Below are positions 10,122 through 22,359 of a stretch of 64,000 nucleotides of DNA, piece by piece (the stretch's first letter is position 1; each line of letters opens with the position of its first letter). The DNA comes from Brevibacterium ravenspurgense (GTDB lineage: Bacteria; Actinomycetota; Actinomycetes; Actinomycetales; Brevibacteriaceae): the NCBI RefSeq assembly GCF_001584615.1, contig NZ_LQQC01000012.1:1-64000 (forward strand), given 5' to 3'. The position numbers were made by a program, and so were the translations under genes. The notes under the pieces were generated by a model. It was given only the letters and a program-made list of their open reading frames with translations. It did no database searches and was not told the DNA's origin.

Positions 10122-10934
10122 ATGAGCACCGTCCTCATCACCGGTGGTTCGCGGGGCATCGGCCGACACTTGGCTGATGGCTTCGCAGCCGCCGGATGGA
10201 ACGTCATCCTCACGGCAACCGACGAAGCCCGCGCGGCTGCCGCAGCCCAGCAGATTGCGCAGGCTCGCGGCACCCGCGTCATCGGCGCGGAACTCCAAGC
10301 AGCAGAACCCGAATCGGTTGAGGCACTCGCTGAGCGCACCGCGGATATCGAACAGCAGCTGGGAGAGCCAGTCACGACGGTCATCAACAACGCCGGCGTG
10401 GTCGAAAGCCCGGAAGGCCCCGTGTGGGATGTTCCCGCAGAGCAGCTCATGCGCACGCTCGATACGAACATCCGCGGGCCGTTCCTCATGGTCCAAGCCT
10501 TTGCCAAGCGTCTGCTGGAAACAGCAGAAGCCTCAGGTGAGCCGTGCCGGATCATCGATCTCAATTCGGGTTCCGGTGCCCAGGGCACACCCGCCTATGC
10601 GGCCTACTCGGCATCGAAAGCGGCCCTGTTCCGGCTGGCTGATTCCGTGCACGTCTACGGCTATGACAAGGGTCTGCGGATCTTCGAAATGGCCCCCGGC
10701 GTCATCGAATCCGACATGACCGGCTCCATGGCGATGCACGACTGGCGGGGCAGCTCCGACTGGACTGATCCGGAAGACGTTGTGGCTCTGGCGCTCGCGC
10801 TCGCCTCTGGCGATCTCGACGCCTACTCCGGCCGTTTCGTGCGCGCTGGTCTCGACACACCTGAGTCACTCGCGAAGACCGCTGCCGCTGGTCTCGCTGA
10901 GGATTTCCGTCGGCTGGCCGTCCGCATGGACTGA
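10122..10934 (+). CDS. Short-chain dehydrogenase/reductase (SDR)
   Basis: NAD(P)-dependent oxidoreductase of 270 residues with unknown substrate. The Rossmann motif TGGSRGIG lies at the N-terminus, NNAG near residue 90, and the catalytic YSASK at about 163-167. I start at ATG 10122, ten bases after the pheT stop; the longer open frame would lie inside pheT. No strong Shine-Dalgarno is visible, so it may be translated by coupling. A strong terminator follows. Not a usual pheST partner. Confidence 0.85.
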   Translation: MSTVLITGGSRGIGRHLADGFAAAGWNVILTATDEARAAAAAQQIAQARGTRVIGAELQAAEPESVEALAERTADIEQQLGEPVTTVINNAGVVESPEGPVWDVPAEQLMRTLDTNIRGPFLMVQAFAKRLLETAEASGEPCRIIDLNSGSGAQGTPAYAAYSASKAALFRLADSVHVYGYDKGLRIFEMAPGVIESDMTGSMAMHDWRGSSDWTDPEDVVALALALASGDLDAYSGRFVRAGLDTPESLAKTAAAGLAEDFRRLAVRMD

Positions 10935-10951
10935 CCCACCCCTCACAAAGT

Positions 10952-10991
10952 ACGAGGCGGAGCTCACCAGAATTGGTGAGCTCCGCCTCGT
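10952..10991. terminator. Bidirectional terminator
   Basis: Perfect 18-bp stem (10952-10969 with 10974-10991) and four-base loop lie between the convergent SDR and quinone reductase genes. GCTTTT follows on the plus side and CTTTG on the minus side. Confidence 0.85.
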
Positions 10992-11006
10992 GCTTTTCGG
11001 CTGGAA

Positions 11007-11978
11007 TCAGACCGTCAGCACGACCTTGCCGGTGGTGGCGCGGCCCTCGAGAGCTTCGTGGGCCTGGCGCGCCTGCTCGAGTGGGAAGGTCTGTCCGACG
11101 CGGAACTTCAGCCATCCTTCGTCGAGTCCGGCGAAGAGCTGCTTTGCGCGCTTCTGGAGTTCTTCGGGGGAGTCGATGAACCACTGTGTGGAAGGACGGG
11201 ACAGGAAGATTCCGCCGCTGGAGTTCAGTCGCTGAATGTCGAACGGCGGAACAGCGCCGGAAGCCGCGCCGAAGAGCACCATGGAGCCGCGCGGACGGAT
11301 GGAGGCCAGCGAGGCATCGAAGGTGTCTTTGCCAACTCCGTCGTAGGCAACGTCAACGCCCGTGCCGTCGGTGAAGGCCATGACCTCTTCGCGGATGTCG
11401 ACGCCGTCGCCGTAGAGGAAGACGTGATCAGCCCCGGCCGCACGGGCAAGCTCAGCCTTTTCCTCCGTGGACACCGTGCCGATGACCTTACCGCCCAGGT
11501 GCTTGATGAACTGGGTCAGCAGCAGGCCGACACCGCCGGCGGCAGCGTGGACGAGAGCCGTCTGGCCGGGCTTGATTGCGTGGGAGTCCGTCACCAGGTA
11601 CTGCGCCGTCAGCCCCTGCAGGGGCACAGCGGCAGCGGTTTCGAAGTCCACGCCGTCGGGCAGGGGCAGCAGTTCTTCGGCTTTGACGACGATCTTCTGA
11701 GCGTAGGAGCCGTGGACGTCCGTCCAGGCCACGCGCTGGCCGATTTCCACTCCTTCGACGCCCTCGCCGAGTTCGGCAACGACTCCGGAGCCCTCAACGC
11801 CGACAATGTGGGGGAACGGCATAGGGTACATGCCGCCGCGTCGGTAGGTGTCGATGAAGTTCACACCGGCCGCTTTGACGTCGACGAGGACTTCACCGGG
11901 GCCGGGGGTGGGTGTTTCGACTTCGGTGTACTCGAGAACTTCGGGTCCGCCCTGTCGGACTGCCTGGACTGCGTACAT
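11007..11978 (-). CDS. qor: Zinc-free NADPH:quinone oxidoreductase (MDR family)
   Basis: Cytoplasmic medium-chain reductase of 323 residues, predicted to reduce quinones or enones with NADPH. The N-terminal catalytic domain shows AAGVNFIDTYRRGGMYP and the family GVEGSGVV; zinc ligands are lacking. The nucleotide-binding motif HAAAGGVGLLLTQ lies near residues 147-159. AAGGAGG precedes the ATG. It is divergent from argC and ends at a shared terminator. The exact substrate is not given by the sequence. Confidence 0.9.
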   Translation of the reverse strand: MYAVQAVRQGGPEVLEYTEVETPTPGPGEVLVDVKAAGVNFIDTYRRGGMYPMPFPHIVGVEGSGVVAELGEGVEGVEIGQRVAWTDVHGSYAQKIVVKAEELLPLPDGVDFETAAAVPLQGLTAQYLVTDSHAIKPGQTALVHAAAGGVGLLLTQFIKHLGGKVIGTVSTEEKAELARAAGADHVFLYGDGVDIREEVMAFTDGTGVDVAYDGVGKDTFDASLASIRPRGSMVLFGAASGAVPPFDIQRLNSSGGIFLSRPSTQWFIDSPEELQKRAKQLFAGLDEGWLKFRVGQTFPLEQARQAHEALEGRATTGKVVLTV

Positions 11979-12015
11979 GTTCCTCCTTGAAATGCGGCAA
12001 CAGCAGGACCGTGTA

Positions 12016-12051
12016 TGAATAATTTATCTGGTCCATGTATGCTTATGCATA
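12016..12051. promoter_or_regulatory. Two ARG boxes overlapping the argC promoter
   Basis: Box 1 TGAAT-AATT-TATCT (12016-12029) and box 2 TATGC-TTAT-GCATA (12038-12051) are dyads resembling the ArgR consensus half-sites TGAAT/ATTCA around AT-rich centres. Their centres are 22 bp apart, two helical turns, as expected for one ArgR hexamer. Box 2 contains TATGCT (12038-12043), which sits 7 nt before the argC ATG and is the likely -10. Bound ArgR would cover the promoter. Confidence 0.75.
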
Positions 12052-13148
12052 TGGTTTATACAGTTGCGGTATCGGGAGCCACGGGATACGCGGGCGGGGA
12101 AGTCCTCCGCCTGCTGGCCGGCAACCCGAATTTCACAGTGACGACAGTCTGCGGGCATTCCACAGTCGGTCGTCTCCTGGGGGAAGAACAGCCGCACCTG
12201 CGCGCCTATTCCGACATGACGGTCGCGGATTCATCGGCGGGAACCCTCGCCGGTCACGATGTCGTGTTCCTGGCGCTGCCGCACGGTCAGTCAGGTGCTA
12301 TTGCGGCCGAACTCGAAGAGCTCAGCCCCGAGACCCTCATCATCGACCTCGCCGCCGACCACCGGCTCATCGACCCTGAAGCCTGGAAGAGCTACTACGG
12401 CTCAGAACACCCCGGCACGTGGACGTACGGTCTGCCCGAGCTCATGCTGGCAGACCTGGAAACAGCACAGCACACAACGCAGCGGACACAGCTGGCAGGA
12501 GCTGCGCGCATTGCCGTCCCCGGCTGCAATGTCACAGCAGTCACCCTCGGCGTGCAGCCGCTCGTGAACGCAGGCCTCATCGACCACACGCGGCTGACCG
12601 CCGTTTTGGCCAACGGCGTATCCGGCGCCGGAAAAGCCCTCAAACCGCACCTGCTGGCCTCCGAAATCCTCGGAGGCGCCAGCCCCTACGCGGTCGGCGG
12701 CACGCACCGCCACATCCCCGAGATCGAACAGAACTTGGCTCTGGCATCGGGTGAAGACCCGCTGGCCGGCACCGCCCGCATCACCTTCACCCCGACCCTC
12801 GTGCCGATGTCCCGCGGGATCCTCGCAACCGTCTCGGCACCTCTTGCGCCCGGAATCGACATCGCCCAGGCGCAGGAGAAGATCAGCGCGGCCTTCGCCT
12901 CGGCCTATGATTCTGAACCCTTCGTCACCGTGCTGCCACCGGGGCAGTGGCCGAACACATCGGCGACCGTGGGATCGAACCAAGCCCACCTGCAGTGGGC
13001 GCTGGATGCCCGCACCCAGACCGTCACCGTCTGCGCGGCAATCGACAACCTCGTGCGCGGAACCGCAGGCCAAGCCGTGCAGTCGGCACACATCGCACTT
13101 GGACTTGAAGAGACATCACACCTGCCACACGAAGGAGTCGCACCGTGA
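12051..13148 (+). CDS. argC: N-acetyl-gamma-glutamyl-phosphate reductase
   Basis: Third step of arginine synthesis: reduces N-acetylglutamyl phosphate to the semialdehyde with NADPH. The nucleotide-binding SGATGYAGGEVLRLL opens the protein; the catalytic Cys lies in AVPGCNVTAV. In-frame ATGs stand at 12015, 12039, 12045 and 12051, none with a ribosome binding site. I choose 12051 (365 residues) because TATGCT lies 7 nt before it, as in a leaderless transcript, and because homologues begin near there. First gene of argCJBDFRGH. Confidence 0.93.
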   Translation: MVYTVAVSGATGYAGGEVLRLLAGNPNFTVTTVCGHSTVGRLLGEEQPHLRAYSDMTVADSSAGTLAGHDVVFLALPHGQSGAIAAELEELSPETLIIDLAADHRLIDPEAWKSYYGSEHPGTWTYGLPELMLADLETAQHTTQRTQLAGAARIAVPGCNVTAVTLGVQPLVNAGLIDHTRLTAVLANGVSGAGKALKPHLLASEILGGASPYAVGGTHRHIPEIEQNLALASGEDPLAGTARITFTPTLVPMSRGILATVSAPLAPGIDIAQAQEKISAAFASAYDSEPFVTVLPPGQWPNTSATVGSNQAHLQWALDARTQTVTVCAAIDNLVRGTAGQAVQSAHIALGLEETSHLPHEGVAP

Positions 13149-14296
13149 GCGTGACAGCAGTACCGGGCTTCCGCGCCGCCGGAACATCCGTCGGCATCAA
13201 GCCCACCGGCAAAAAGGACTTCGCCGTCGTCATCAACGACGGCCCCAGCATGAACGCCGCCGCCGTCTACACCTCCAACAAGTGCAAAGCGAACCCCGTG
13301 AAGTGGTCCCAGCCGCGCACGAGCGACGGACAGGTCCGTGCGGCTATCATCAACTCCGGCTGCGCCAACTGCTTCACCGGCGACTTCGGCTTCGAAACCA
13401 CGAAGCTGACCGCCCACGCTGTCGCTGACGCCGTCGGCTGCAACGCTGACGATGTTCTCGTGTGCTCCACCGGGCTGATCGGAACCGGGGGAGAGGACTT
13501 CCGTTCGCGTCTGGTTGAAGGAGTCCCCGGACTGGTCGAATCAGCCTCCGCCGAGGGAGGATCCGACGCCGCAGAGGCCATCCTCACCACCGACTCTGTT
13601 TCCAAGGAAGCGCTCGCAGAAGGCACCGGCTACACGATCGGTGCCATGGCCAAGGGCGCCGGCATGCTCGCACCCTCACTGGCCACGATGATCGTCGTCA
13701 TCACAACCGACGCCAAACTCAGCCCCGAACAGCTCGACCGGGCGCTGCGCAGCGCAACGGCGAAAAGCTTCGACCGTCTTGACTCCGACGGCTGCCAGTC
13801 GACAAACGACACCGTCGCACTGCTGTCGTCCGGTGCTGGCGCAGAAGCGGACGAAGCCGAATTCACCGCCCTTCTGACCGAGGTGTGCACCGACCTTGCC
13901 CGCCAGCTCATGGCGGATGCCGAAGGCGCTGCCCACGATGTCGAAATCACCGTCACGGGCGCAGTGAGCGAAGACGATGCCGTTGAAGTCGGCCGCGCCG
14001 TTTCACGCTCCAACCTCGTGAAGACCGCGCTTGCAGGAGAAGACCCCAACTGGGGTCGCGTTCTCGCACAGGTCGGCACAGCGGATGCGAAGTTCGACCC
14101 CGAAAACCTTGACGTCAGCTTCAACGGCGTTCAGGTGTGCCGGGCGACCGCACCGCACGAAGATGCCGCAAAGGTGAAGTTCGGCCGCACGATCACCATT
14201 GAGATCAACCTCAACAGCGGCCAGGCCGAAGCAACGATCTTCACCAACGACCTGACCCACGAATACGTGACCGAGAACAGCTCAGCAGCATCATGA
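13145..14296 (+). CDS. argJ: Bifunctional ornithine acetyltransferase / N-acetylglutamate synthase
   Basis: Recycles the acetyl group from N-acetylornithine to glutamate, so the pathway is the cyclic type; no argE or argA is seen. The precursor (383 residues) should self-cleave before Thr181 in KGAGMLAPSLATM to give alpha and beta chains. GTG start overlaps the argC stop by 4 nt, indicating translational coupling. Length is normal. Confidence 0.95.
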   Translation: MSVTAVPGFRAAGTSVGIKPTGKKDFAVVINDGPSMNAAAVYTSNKCKANPVKWSQPRTSDGQVRAAIINSGCANCFTGDFGFETTKLTAHAVADAVGCNADDVLVCSTGLIGTGGEDFRSRLVEGVPGLVESASAEGGSDAAEAILTTDSVSKEALAEGTGYTIGAMAKGAGMLAPSLATMIVVITTDAKLSPEQLDRALRSATAKSFDRLDSDGCQSTNDTVALLSSGAGAEADEAEFTALLTEVCTDLARQLMADAEGAAHDVEITVTGAVSEDDAVEVGRAVSRSNLVKTALAGEDPNWGRVLAQVGTADAKFDPENLDVSFNGVQVCRATAPHEDAAKVKFGRTITIEINLNSGQAEATIFTNDLTHEYVTENSSAAS

Positions 14297-15228
14297 CCGA
14301 CAAACTCTCACCCGCCCAGCGGCTGATCAAAGCGCAGGCCAAAGCCGAAATCCTCACAGAGGCCCTGCCGTGGATCAAGACGTTCTCCGGGGCGACGATC
14401 GTCATCAAATACGGCGGCAACGCGATGATCTCGCCGGAGCTGCAGCAGACCTTCGCGGACGATATTTCGTTCCTGCGCTTTGCCGGCATCCGTCCGATTG
14501 TCGTGCACGGCGGCGGGCCCCAGATCAGCACTATGCTCGACCGTTTGGGCATTGAAAGCGAATTCGTCGCCGGCCAGCGCGTGACCTCTGACGAGGCCAT
14601 CGACGTCATCCGCATGGTGCTTTCCGGCCAGGTGAACCGCAGCATTGTGTCCCGGATCAACGAACACGGTTCGGCTGCCGTGGGCCTGTCGGGTGAGGAC
14701 GGCGACCTCCTGCTGGCCACGCCGGCCTCTGTCGAGGTGGATGGTGAGCTCACAAGCCTCGGTCGGGTCGGCAACATCACCTCTGTCAATACGCAGCTGC
14801 TGCACGATCTTCTGGACTCCGGGCGCGTGCCCGTGGTGTGCTCAATCGCCGCGGAACTCGGCACGAGCGGTGACAATCCGCTCAACATCAACGCGGACCT
14901 CGCGGCAGCGGCGATTGCCCGCGAAATGCAGGCGGACAAGTTCATCATGCTCACCGACGTTCCCGGCCTGTACGCCGACTGGCCCGACACGGACAGCCTC
15001 ATCAGCGAAATCACACCGGCTGAACTGCGCGAAATGCTGCCGAAGCTGGATTCCGGCATGATCCCGAAGATGACCGCCGCACTCGATGCGGTGGATGCCG
15101 GGGTCAAACAGGTGCACGTTGTCGACGGCCGCACCGCGCACTCGGTTCTTCTAGAGGTCTTCACCGACCTGGGAATCGGCACGCTCATTGCAGACGTCAA
15201 ACCCGCCAAGGGAGGGACAAATGACTGA
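14293..15228 (+). CDS. argB: Acetylglutamate kinase
   Basis: Phosphorylates N-acetylglutamate with ATP; often the feedback-controlled step. It has 311 residues with KYGGNAM (ATP phosphate binding), VVHGGGPQIS and the substrate loop AGQRVTSDEAIDV. The N-terminal helix ahead of the core (about 1-30) is of the type found in arginine-inhibited hexameric enzymes. ATG overlaps the argJ stop by 4 nt. Confidence 0.95.
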   Translation: MTDKLSPAQRLIKAQAKAEILTEALPWIKTFSGATIVIKYGGNAMISPELQQTFADDISFLRFAGIRPIVVHGGGPQISTMLDRLGIESEFVAGQRVTSDEAIDVIRMVLSGQVNRSIVSRINEHGSAAVGLSGEDGDLLLATPASVEVDGELTSLGRVGNITSVNTQLLHDLLDSGRVPVVCSIAAELGTSGDNPLNINADLAAAAIAREMQADKFIMLTDVPGLYADWPDTDSLISEITPAELREMLPKLDSGMIPKMTAALDAVDAGVKQVHVVDGRTAHSVLLEVFTDLGIGTLIADVKPAKGGTND

Positions 15229-16417
15229 ATGGCTTGATGAATACCGCGGCAGCCTGCTGCCGGTGTACGGCGACCCGCAGAAGAAACTCGCCAAGGGCAA
15301 AGGAGCGGTTGTCGAGGACTCCGACGGCAAGCGCTATGTCGACTTTCTCGGCGGAATCGCCGTCAACAGCCTGGGGCACGCCCACCCGGCAATCGTCGAA
15401 GCCGTCAGCAAGCAGACGGCCGAACTGGGGCAGATCTCAAACTTCTACACCTCGGATCAGCAGATCCGCTTGGCTCAGCGCGTACTCAGCACGGCACAGG
15501 CTCCGGCAGGTTCGAAGGTTTTTCTGTGCAACTCCGGCAGCGAAGCGAACGAAGCTGCAGTCAAACTCGCCCGCCGTGCTAAGCCCGGCCGCACCGGGAT
15601 CATCGCGGTTGACGGCGCTTTTCACGGCCGCACCATGGGTGCGCTGTCGCTGACGGCGAAGAAGGACTACCGCGAACCCTTCGCCCCGCTGGTTCCCGGC
15701 GCCCAGCACGTGCCCTTCGGCGACGCCCAGGCGCTCAAAGATGCGGCAGACGAGAACACCTCGGCCATCATCATCGAGCCCATCCAGGGTGAGGCCGGTG
15801 TGCGCCCGCACCCTGCCGGCTACCTGGCTGCGGCCCGTGAAATCGCAGACGAAGTCGGTGCGCTGCTCATCTTCGACGAAGTGCAGACCGGTGTCGGCCG
15901 GACCGGCAGCTGGTACGCCTTCCAGCACCCGGAAATCGGCGAGGGTGTGCGGCCCGATGCCATGACCCTGGCCAAGGGCCTGGGCGGGGGACTTCCGATC
16001 GGCGCACTCGTGACCTTTGGCGAAGAAACTTCGAAGCTCCTTACGGCCGGCCAGCACGGCACAACCTTCGGCGGCAACCCCATCGCGTGTGCGGCGGCCA
16101 ATGCTGTCCTTGACGTCATCGAGTCCGACGCCGTGCTTGAGCACGTGCGTGAGGCCGGCCAGCTTCTGCACGACGGCCTCGAAGCGATTCCCGGCGTCAA
16201 CGATGTTCGCGGTGCCGGACTGCTGCTGTCCTTTGACATCGCACCGGTCTCAGCCAAGGACTTCACCTCGGCCGCACTCAAGGCCGGTTTCCTCGTCAAC
16301 GCAGTAGCTCCCAGCCGCATCCGCCTGGCACCGCCGCTCATCATCACCTCCGATGAGATCCGCGCTTTTCTTTCTGCTGTGCCCGATATCCTCAAGGAAG
16401 GAGGACAGAGCGCATGA
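15221..16417 (+). CDS. argD: Acetylornithine aminotransferase
   Basis: PLP enzyme that turns N-acetylglutamate semialdehyde into N-acetylornithine with glutamate. The 398 residues include NSGSEANEAAVKLAR (phosphate binding), LLIFDEVQTGVGRTG with the PLP aspartate, and the Schiff-base lysine in MTLAKGLGGGLPIGA. ATG at 15221 has GGAGGG upstream and overlaps the argB stop by 8 nt. The open frame extends slightly upstream but lacks support there. Confidence 0.95.
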   Translation: MTEWLDEYRGSLLPVYGDPQKKLAKGKGAVVEDSDGKRYVDFLGGIAVNSLGHAHPAIVEAVSKQTAELGQISNFYTSDQQIRLAQRVLSTAQAPAGSKVFLCNSGSEANEAAVKLARRAKPGRTGIIAVDGAFHGRTMGALSLTAKKDYREPFAPLVPGAQHVPFGDAQALKDAADENTSAIIIEPIQGEAGVRPHPAGYLAAAREIADEVGALLIFDEVQTGVGRTGSWYAFQHPEIGEGVRPDAMTLAKGLGGGLPIGALVTFGEETSKLLTAGQHGTTFGGNPIACAAANAVLDVIESDAVLEHVREAGQLLHDGLEAIPGVNDVRGAGLLLSFDIAPVSAKDFTSAALKAGFLVNAVAPSRIRLAPPLIITSDEIRAFLSAVPDILKEGGQSA

Positions 16418-17352
16418 CCCGACATTTCCTCAAAGACACGGACCTCACGCCCAGCGAGCTGGGTGAAGTCCTCGACCTTGCCCAGCGGATGAAAGCCGAG
16501 CCCTACGCTTTCCGCCCACTGGAGGGGCCGCAGACGGTTGCCGTTGTGTTCGACAAAACGTCGACCCGCACCCGCGTGTCCTTCGCGACCGGCATCGCCG
16601 CGCTCGGCGGCAATCCGCTCATCATCAACCCCGGTGAGTCCCAAATGGGACACAAAGAGTCGATTGCCGATTCGGCGCGCGTCTTCTCTCGCATGGTGTC
16701 GGCTATTGTGTGGCGCACCTTCGACCACGCCGGTCTGGAGGAGATGGCCGCTCACTCGAGTGTGCCGGTCATCAACTCCCTGTCGGACGACTACCATCCG
16801 TGCCAGCTGCTGGCTGACCTGCTGACCATCCGCGAACACCGCGGTACGGGCGAAGGCAATGGTCTTGCCGGGCTGAAGCTCGCCTACTTCGGCGACGGTG
16901 CGAACAACATGGCGCACTCTTATCTGCTGGCCAGCGCGAACGCCGGTATGGACGTTGCGATTGCCGCTCCCGCCTCTGCTCAGCCCGCCGCCCACGTTGT
17001 GGACGAAGCGCGCGCTCTGGGAGAAACGACCGGCAGCTCGGTGCTTGTCACGGAAGACCCTGCTGAAGCCGCACGCAGCGCCGATGTCCTTGTGACTGAC
17101 ACCTGGATTTCCATGGGACAGGAAGACGACGGCCGTTCTGGCGAAGATTCGCCGTTCGTGCCCTACCGGGTCACCCAGGAGCTCATGGACCTCGGTCGGA
17201 ACCCCATCTTCATGCACTGCCTGCCTGCATACCGCGGGCACGAGGTGGATGCTGAGGTCATCGACGGTCCCGCCTCTGTCGTCTTTGACGAGGCGGAGAA
17301 CAGGCTGCACGCCCAGAAGGCACTTCTGGCTTGGCTGGTGGGACGCTCATGA
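16414..17352 (+). CDS. argF: Ornithine carbamoyltransferase
   Basis: Joins carbamoyl phosphate and ornithine to citrulline. The 312-residue protein shows the carbamoyl-phosphate loop STRTR (about 50-54), HPCQ-like DDYHPCQLLADL, and HCLPAYRGHEV near the C-terminus, which carries the ornithine-side cysteine. ATG overlaps the argD stop by 4 nt, and the last bases overlap argR. Confidence 0.95.
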   Translation: MTRHFLKDTDLTPSELGEVLDLAQRMKAEPYAFRPLEGPQTVAVVFDKTSTRTRVSFATGIAALGGNPLIINPGESQMGHKESIADSARVFSRMVSAIVWRTFDHAGLEEMAAHSSVPVINSLSDDYHPCQLLADLLTIREHRGTGEGNGLAGLKLAYFGDGANNMAHSYLLASANAGMDVAIAAPASAQPAAHVVDEARALGETTGSSVLVTEDPAEAARSADVLVTDTWISMGQEDDGRSGEDSPFVPYRVTQELMDLGRNPIFMHCLPAYRGHEVDAEVIDGPASVVFDEAENRLHAQKALLAWLVGRS

Positions 17353-17870
17353 CAGCACCTCAGCAGAACGCGTCCGTTCCCAGCACAAAGACCGCCCGCC
17401 ACTCACACATCGCAGACATCATCCGCAGACACCGGGTGCGCTCGCAGTCGGAGCTGGCTGGCAGGCTCGCCGATGCGGGCATCCTCGTCACTCAGGCCAC
17501 GCTGTCGCGCGACCTGGTGGAGCTCGGAGCAGTCAAGGTCCGCACGAGCGCCGGTTCGGTCTACGCAGTTCCGGGCGAAGGCGGAGACCGCTCACTGGAG
17601 CAGGGCGTGGGAGGCGAACTCATCGACGCGAAGCTCCAGAGGCTCCTCGAAGAGCTGCTTGTATCAGCGGAAGCCTCCGGCAACCTCGTCCTGCTGCGCA
17701 CGCCGGCCGGTGCGGCCCAGTACCTGGCCAGCGCGCTTGACCGTTCGTCCCTGCCGACAGTGCTGGGCACGATCGCCGGTGACGACACCGTCATGGTCAT
17801 CGCCCGCAAACCCGACGGGGGAGACGAAGTCGCCCGCTTCCTGCTCGACCTCGCCGCAGACAGCGTTTAA
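17349..17870 (+). CDS. argR: Arginine repressor ArgR
   Basis: Hexameric arginine-dependent repressor of the surrounding operon. The winged-helix DNA-binding half (about 15-85) has [14 protein letters not shown] and the recognition helix [16 protein letters not shown]. The C-terminal half binds arginine and oligomerises ([14 protein letters not shown]). ATG at 17349 overlaps the argF stop by 4 nt; the open frame begins 18 bases earlier inside argF. Lying within the operon it controls, it makes a simple negative loop through the ARG boxes before argC. It has 173 residues. Confidence 0.95.
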   Translation: MTAPQQNASVPSTKTARHSHIADIIRRHRVRSQSELAGRLADAGILVTQATLSRDLVELGAVKVRTSAGSVYAVPGEGGDRSLEQGVGGELIDAKLQRLLEELLVSAEASGNLVLLRTPAGAAQYLASALDRSSLPTVLGTIAGDDTVMVIARKPDGGDEVARFLLDLAADSV

Positions 17871-17914
17871 CCACAGACACTCAGAACTCAGACACCAGAA
17901 GGAAAGGAGACACA

Positions 17915-20621
<2,707 letters not shown>

Positions 20622-20636
20622 CCAACCTCGACACAG

Positions 20637-20670
20637 CGGCCGCGTGCACCTTCAGCACGCGGCCGTTTCT
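20637..20670 (+). terminator. Terminator of the arginine operon
   Basis: CGGCCGCGTGC (20637-20647) pairs with GCACGCGGCCG (20655-20665), loop of seven, followed by TTTCT. Confidence 0.85.
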
Positions 20671-20731
20671 GTACACGTAGAATGCCCTGTGGAGCCCAAG
20701 CTCCCACAAAGCAGAAACAGAAAGGCCAAAA

Positions 20732-22021
20732 GTGACTGACGTCCTCAGCGACCTCCAGGCTCGCGCAATTGCCGCGCAGACAACCGACGAAGATGCTCTT
20801 CGAGCAGCTCTCAACGGCGGGTCGCTGACGTTCTATGTTGGCTTTGACCCGACCGCGCCCAGTATTCACATGGGCAACCTGGTGCAGGTGCTCGTTGCGC
20901 GCCGTCTGCAGATGGCCGGGCACAACCCGCTCATGCTGGTCGGCGGTGCAACCGGTCTGATCGGCGACCCGCGCATGTCGGGGGAACGGACTCTGAACGA
21001 CCGCGAAGTCGTCGAAGGCTGGGTCGAGAAGATTCGCTCGCAGATTGAGCGCTTCCTCGACTTCGACGGTCCGCACGCGGCCCGCATGGTCAACAACCTT
21101 GACTGGACCAAAGACATTTCGGCGCTGGACTTCCTGCGCGATGTCGGCAAGCACTTCTCCGTCAACCGCATGCTGGCCAAGGAAGCCGTTGCCGCTCGCT
21201 TGAAGTCGGAAGACGGAATTTCGTTCACCGAGTTCGCCTACCAGTTGCTGCAGGGCAACGACTACCTCGAACTCCACCGCCGCTACGGTGTGACGCTGCA
21301 GACCGGCGGTTCGGACCAGTGGGGCAACCTCACCAGCGGTGTAGACCTCATTCGCCGTGTTGAGCGCAAGTCGGTGCACGCTATGTCTACGCGTTTGATC
21401 ACCAAGGCTGACGGCACCAAGTTCGGCAAGACCGAATCCGGCACCGTCTGGCTGGACCCTTCGCTCACCTCGCCGTACGCCTTCAGCCAGTTCTGGCTCA
21501 ATTCGGCAGACGCCGATGCGCCGGGGTACCTCCGGGTGTTCTCTCTGCGTCCGCTGGATGAAATCGAAGACATCATCGAGCAGTTCCAGGCTGAACCTCA
21601 CAAGCGTCTTGTGCAGCGCACGCTTGCTGAAGACGTCACAACGCTCGTGCACGGCAAGGAAGAATCCGATCAGGCCTTCGCTGCAGCGGCGGCGCTTTTC
21701 GGCACCGGTGACTTGAGCGAGCTCAACCCCTCGACGCTGGGCTCGGCTCTTGCTTCGCTGCCAAACCTCGAGGTCGACAGCTCCGCGATCACGGCGGGCC
21801 TTTCCGTCGCCGACGCTTTTGCAGGATCGGGAATCGTCAAGTCGAAGGGCGATGCACGCCGTGCCGTGAAAGATGGCGGCGCCTACATCAACAACGAGCG
21901 GGTCTCGGATGCCGAGGTGCCTCTCACCGGTCAGCAGCTCCTTCCGATTGACGGGGGATCGGCTGCTCTGCTGCGCCGGGGCAAGCGCACTCTCGGTGCC
22001 GTGATCGTGCGCGATAACTGA
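20732..22021 (+). CDS. tyrS: Tyrosyl-tRNA synthetase
   Basis: Class I synthetase that charges tRNA-Tyr; 429 residues. The HIGH-type motif reads SIHMGNL, the tyrosine pocket shows GGSDQWGN, and the KMSKS-type loop is KFGKTESG. A C-terminal S4 RNA-binding domain spans about 365-425. GTG start with AAAGG upstream. Between two terminators, so a single-gene unit, commonly placed after argH in actinobacteria. Confidence 0.97.
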   Translation: MTDVLSDLQARAIAAQTTDEDALRAALNGGSLTFYVGFDPTAPSIHMGNLVQVLVARRLQMAGHNPLMLVGGATGLIGDPRMSGERTLNDREVVEGWVEKIRSQIERFLDFDGPHAARMVNNLDWTKDISALDFLRDVGKHFSVNRMLAKEAVAARLKSEDGISFTEFAYQLLQGNDYLELHRRYGVTLQTGGSDQWGNLTSGVDLIRRVERKSVHAMSTRLITKADGTKFGKTESGTVWLDPSLTSPYAFSQFWLNSADADAPGYLRVFSLRPLDEIEDIIEQFQAEPHKRLVQRTLAEDVTTLVHGKEESDQAFAAAAALFGTGDLSELNPSTLGSALASLPNLEVDSSAITAGLSVADAFAGSGIVKSKGDARRAVKDGGAYINNERVSDAEVPLTGQQLLPIDGGSAALLRRGKRTLGAVIVRDN

Positions 22022-22045
22022 CCTGCCAGAGTCCACACAGACTGG

Positions 22046-22077
22046 AAGAGGGAGCGGATTTGCATCCGCTCCCTCTT
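22046..22077 (+). terminator. Terminator of tyrS
   Basis: Perfect 14-bp stem AAGAGGGAGCGGAT / ATCCGCTCCCTCTT (22046-22059 with 22064-22077) with loop TTGC. Confidence 0.85.
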
Positions 22078-22226
22078 GTGTATTAAGTTATCCCTCGTTG
22101 CCAAAACGGGAGGGCGCAAGCCCAACTGCAGTTCAGAAGCCAAATCAGGCAGCTGGCTGGGCAGTCCAAGGAAGGCAGCGCACTCAAGCGGAAAGATCAG
22201 AGTGGCAAGCTTCACACAGAAGCGAG

Positions 22227-22255
22227 TTGCAGATTGAAAATCCGCAAGGTAGAGT
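22227..22255 (+). promoter_or_regulatory. Probable rRNA operon promoter
   Basis: TTGCAG (22227-22232) and TAGAGT (22250-22255) are separated by exactly 17 bp and stand about 285 bases before the 16S 5' end, a normal leader length. The stretch 22078-22226 before it shows no gene. The match to consensus is moderate, and other promoters could exist. Confidence 0.55.
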
Positions 22256-22359
22256 AGAGACCCGGTCGCAGGGAAACCTGAGATTAACGGTTTGAAACCT
22301 CGGCCTGAACATCACAACTCCGGAAGGTTCGCAACAGCGGGCTGAAAGGTTTTGGTGTC

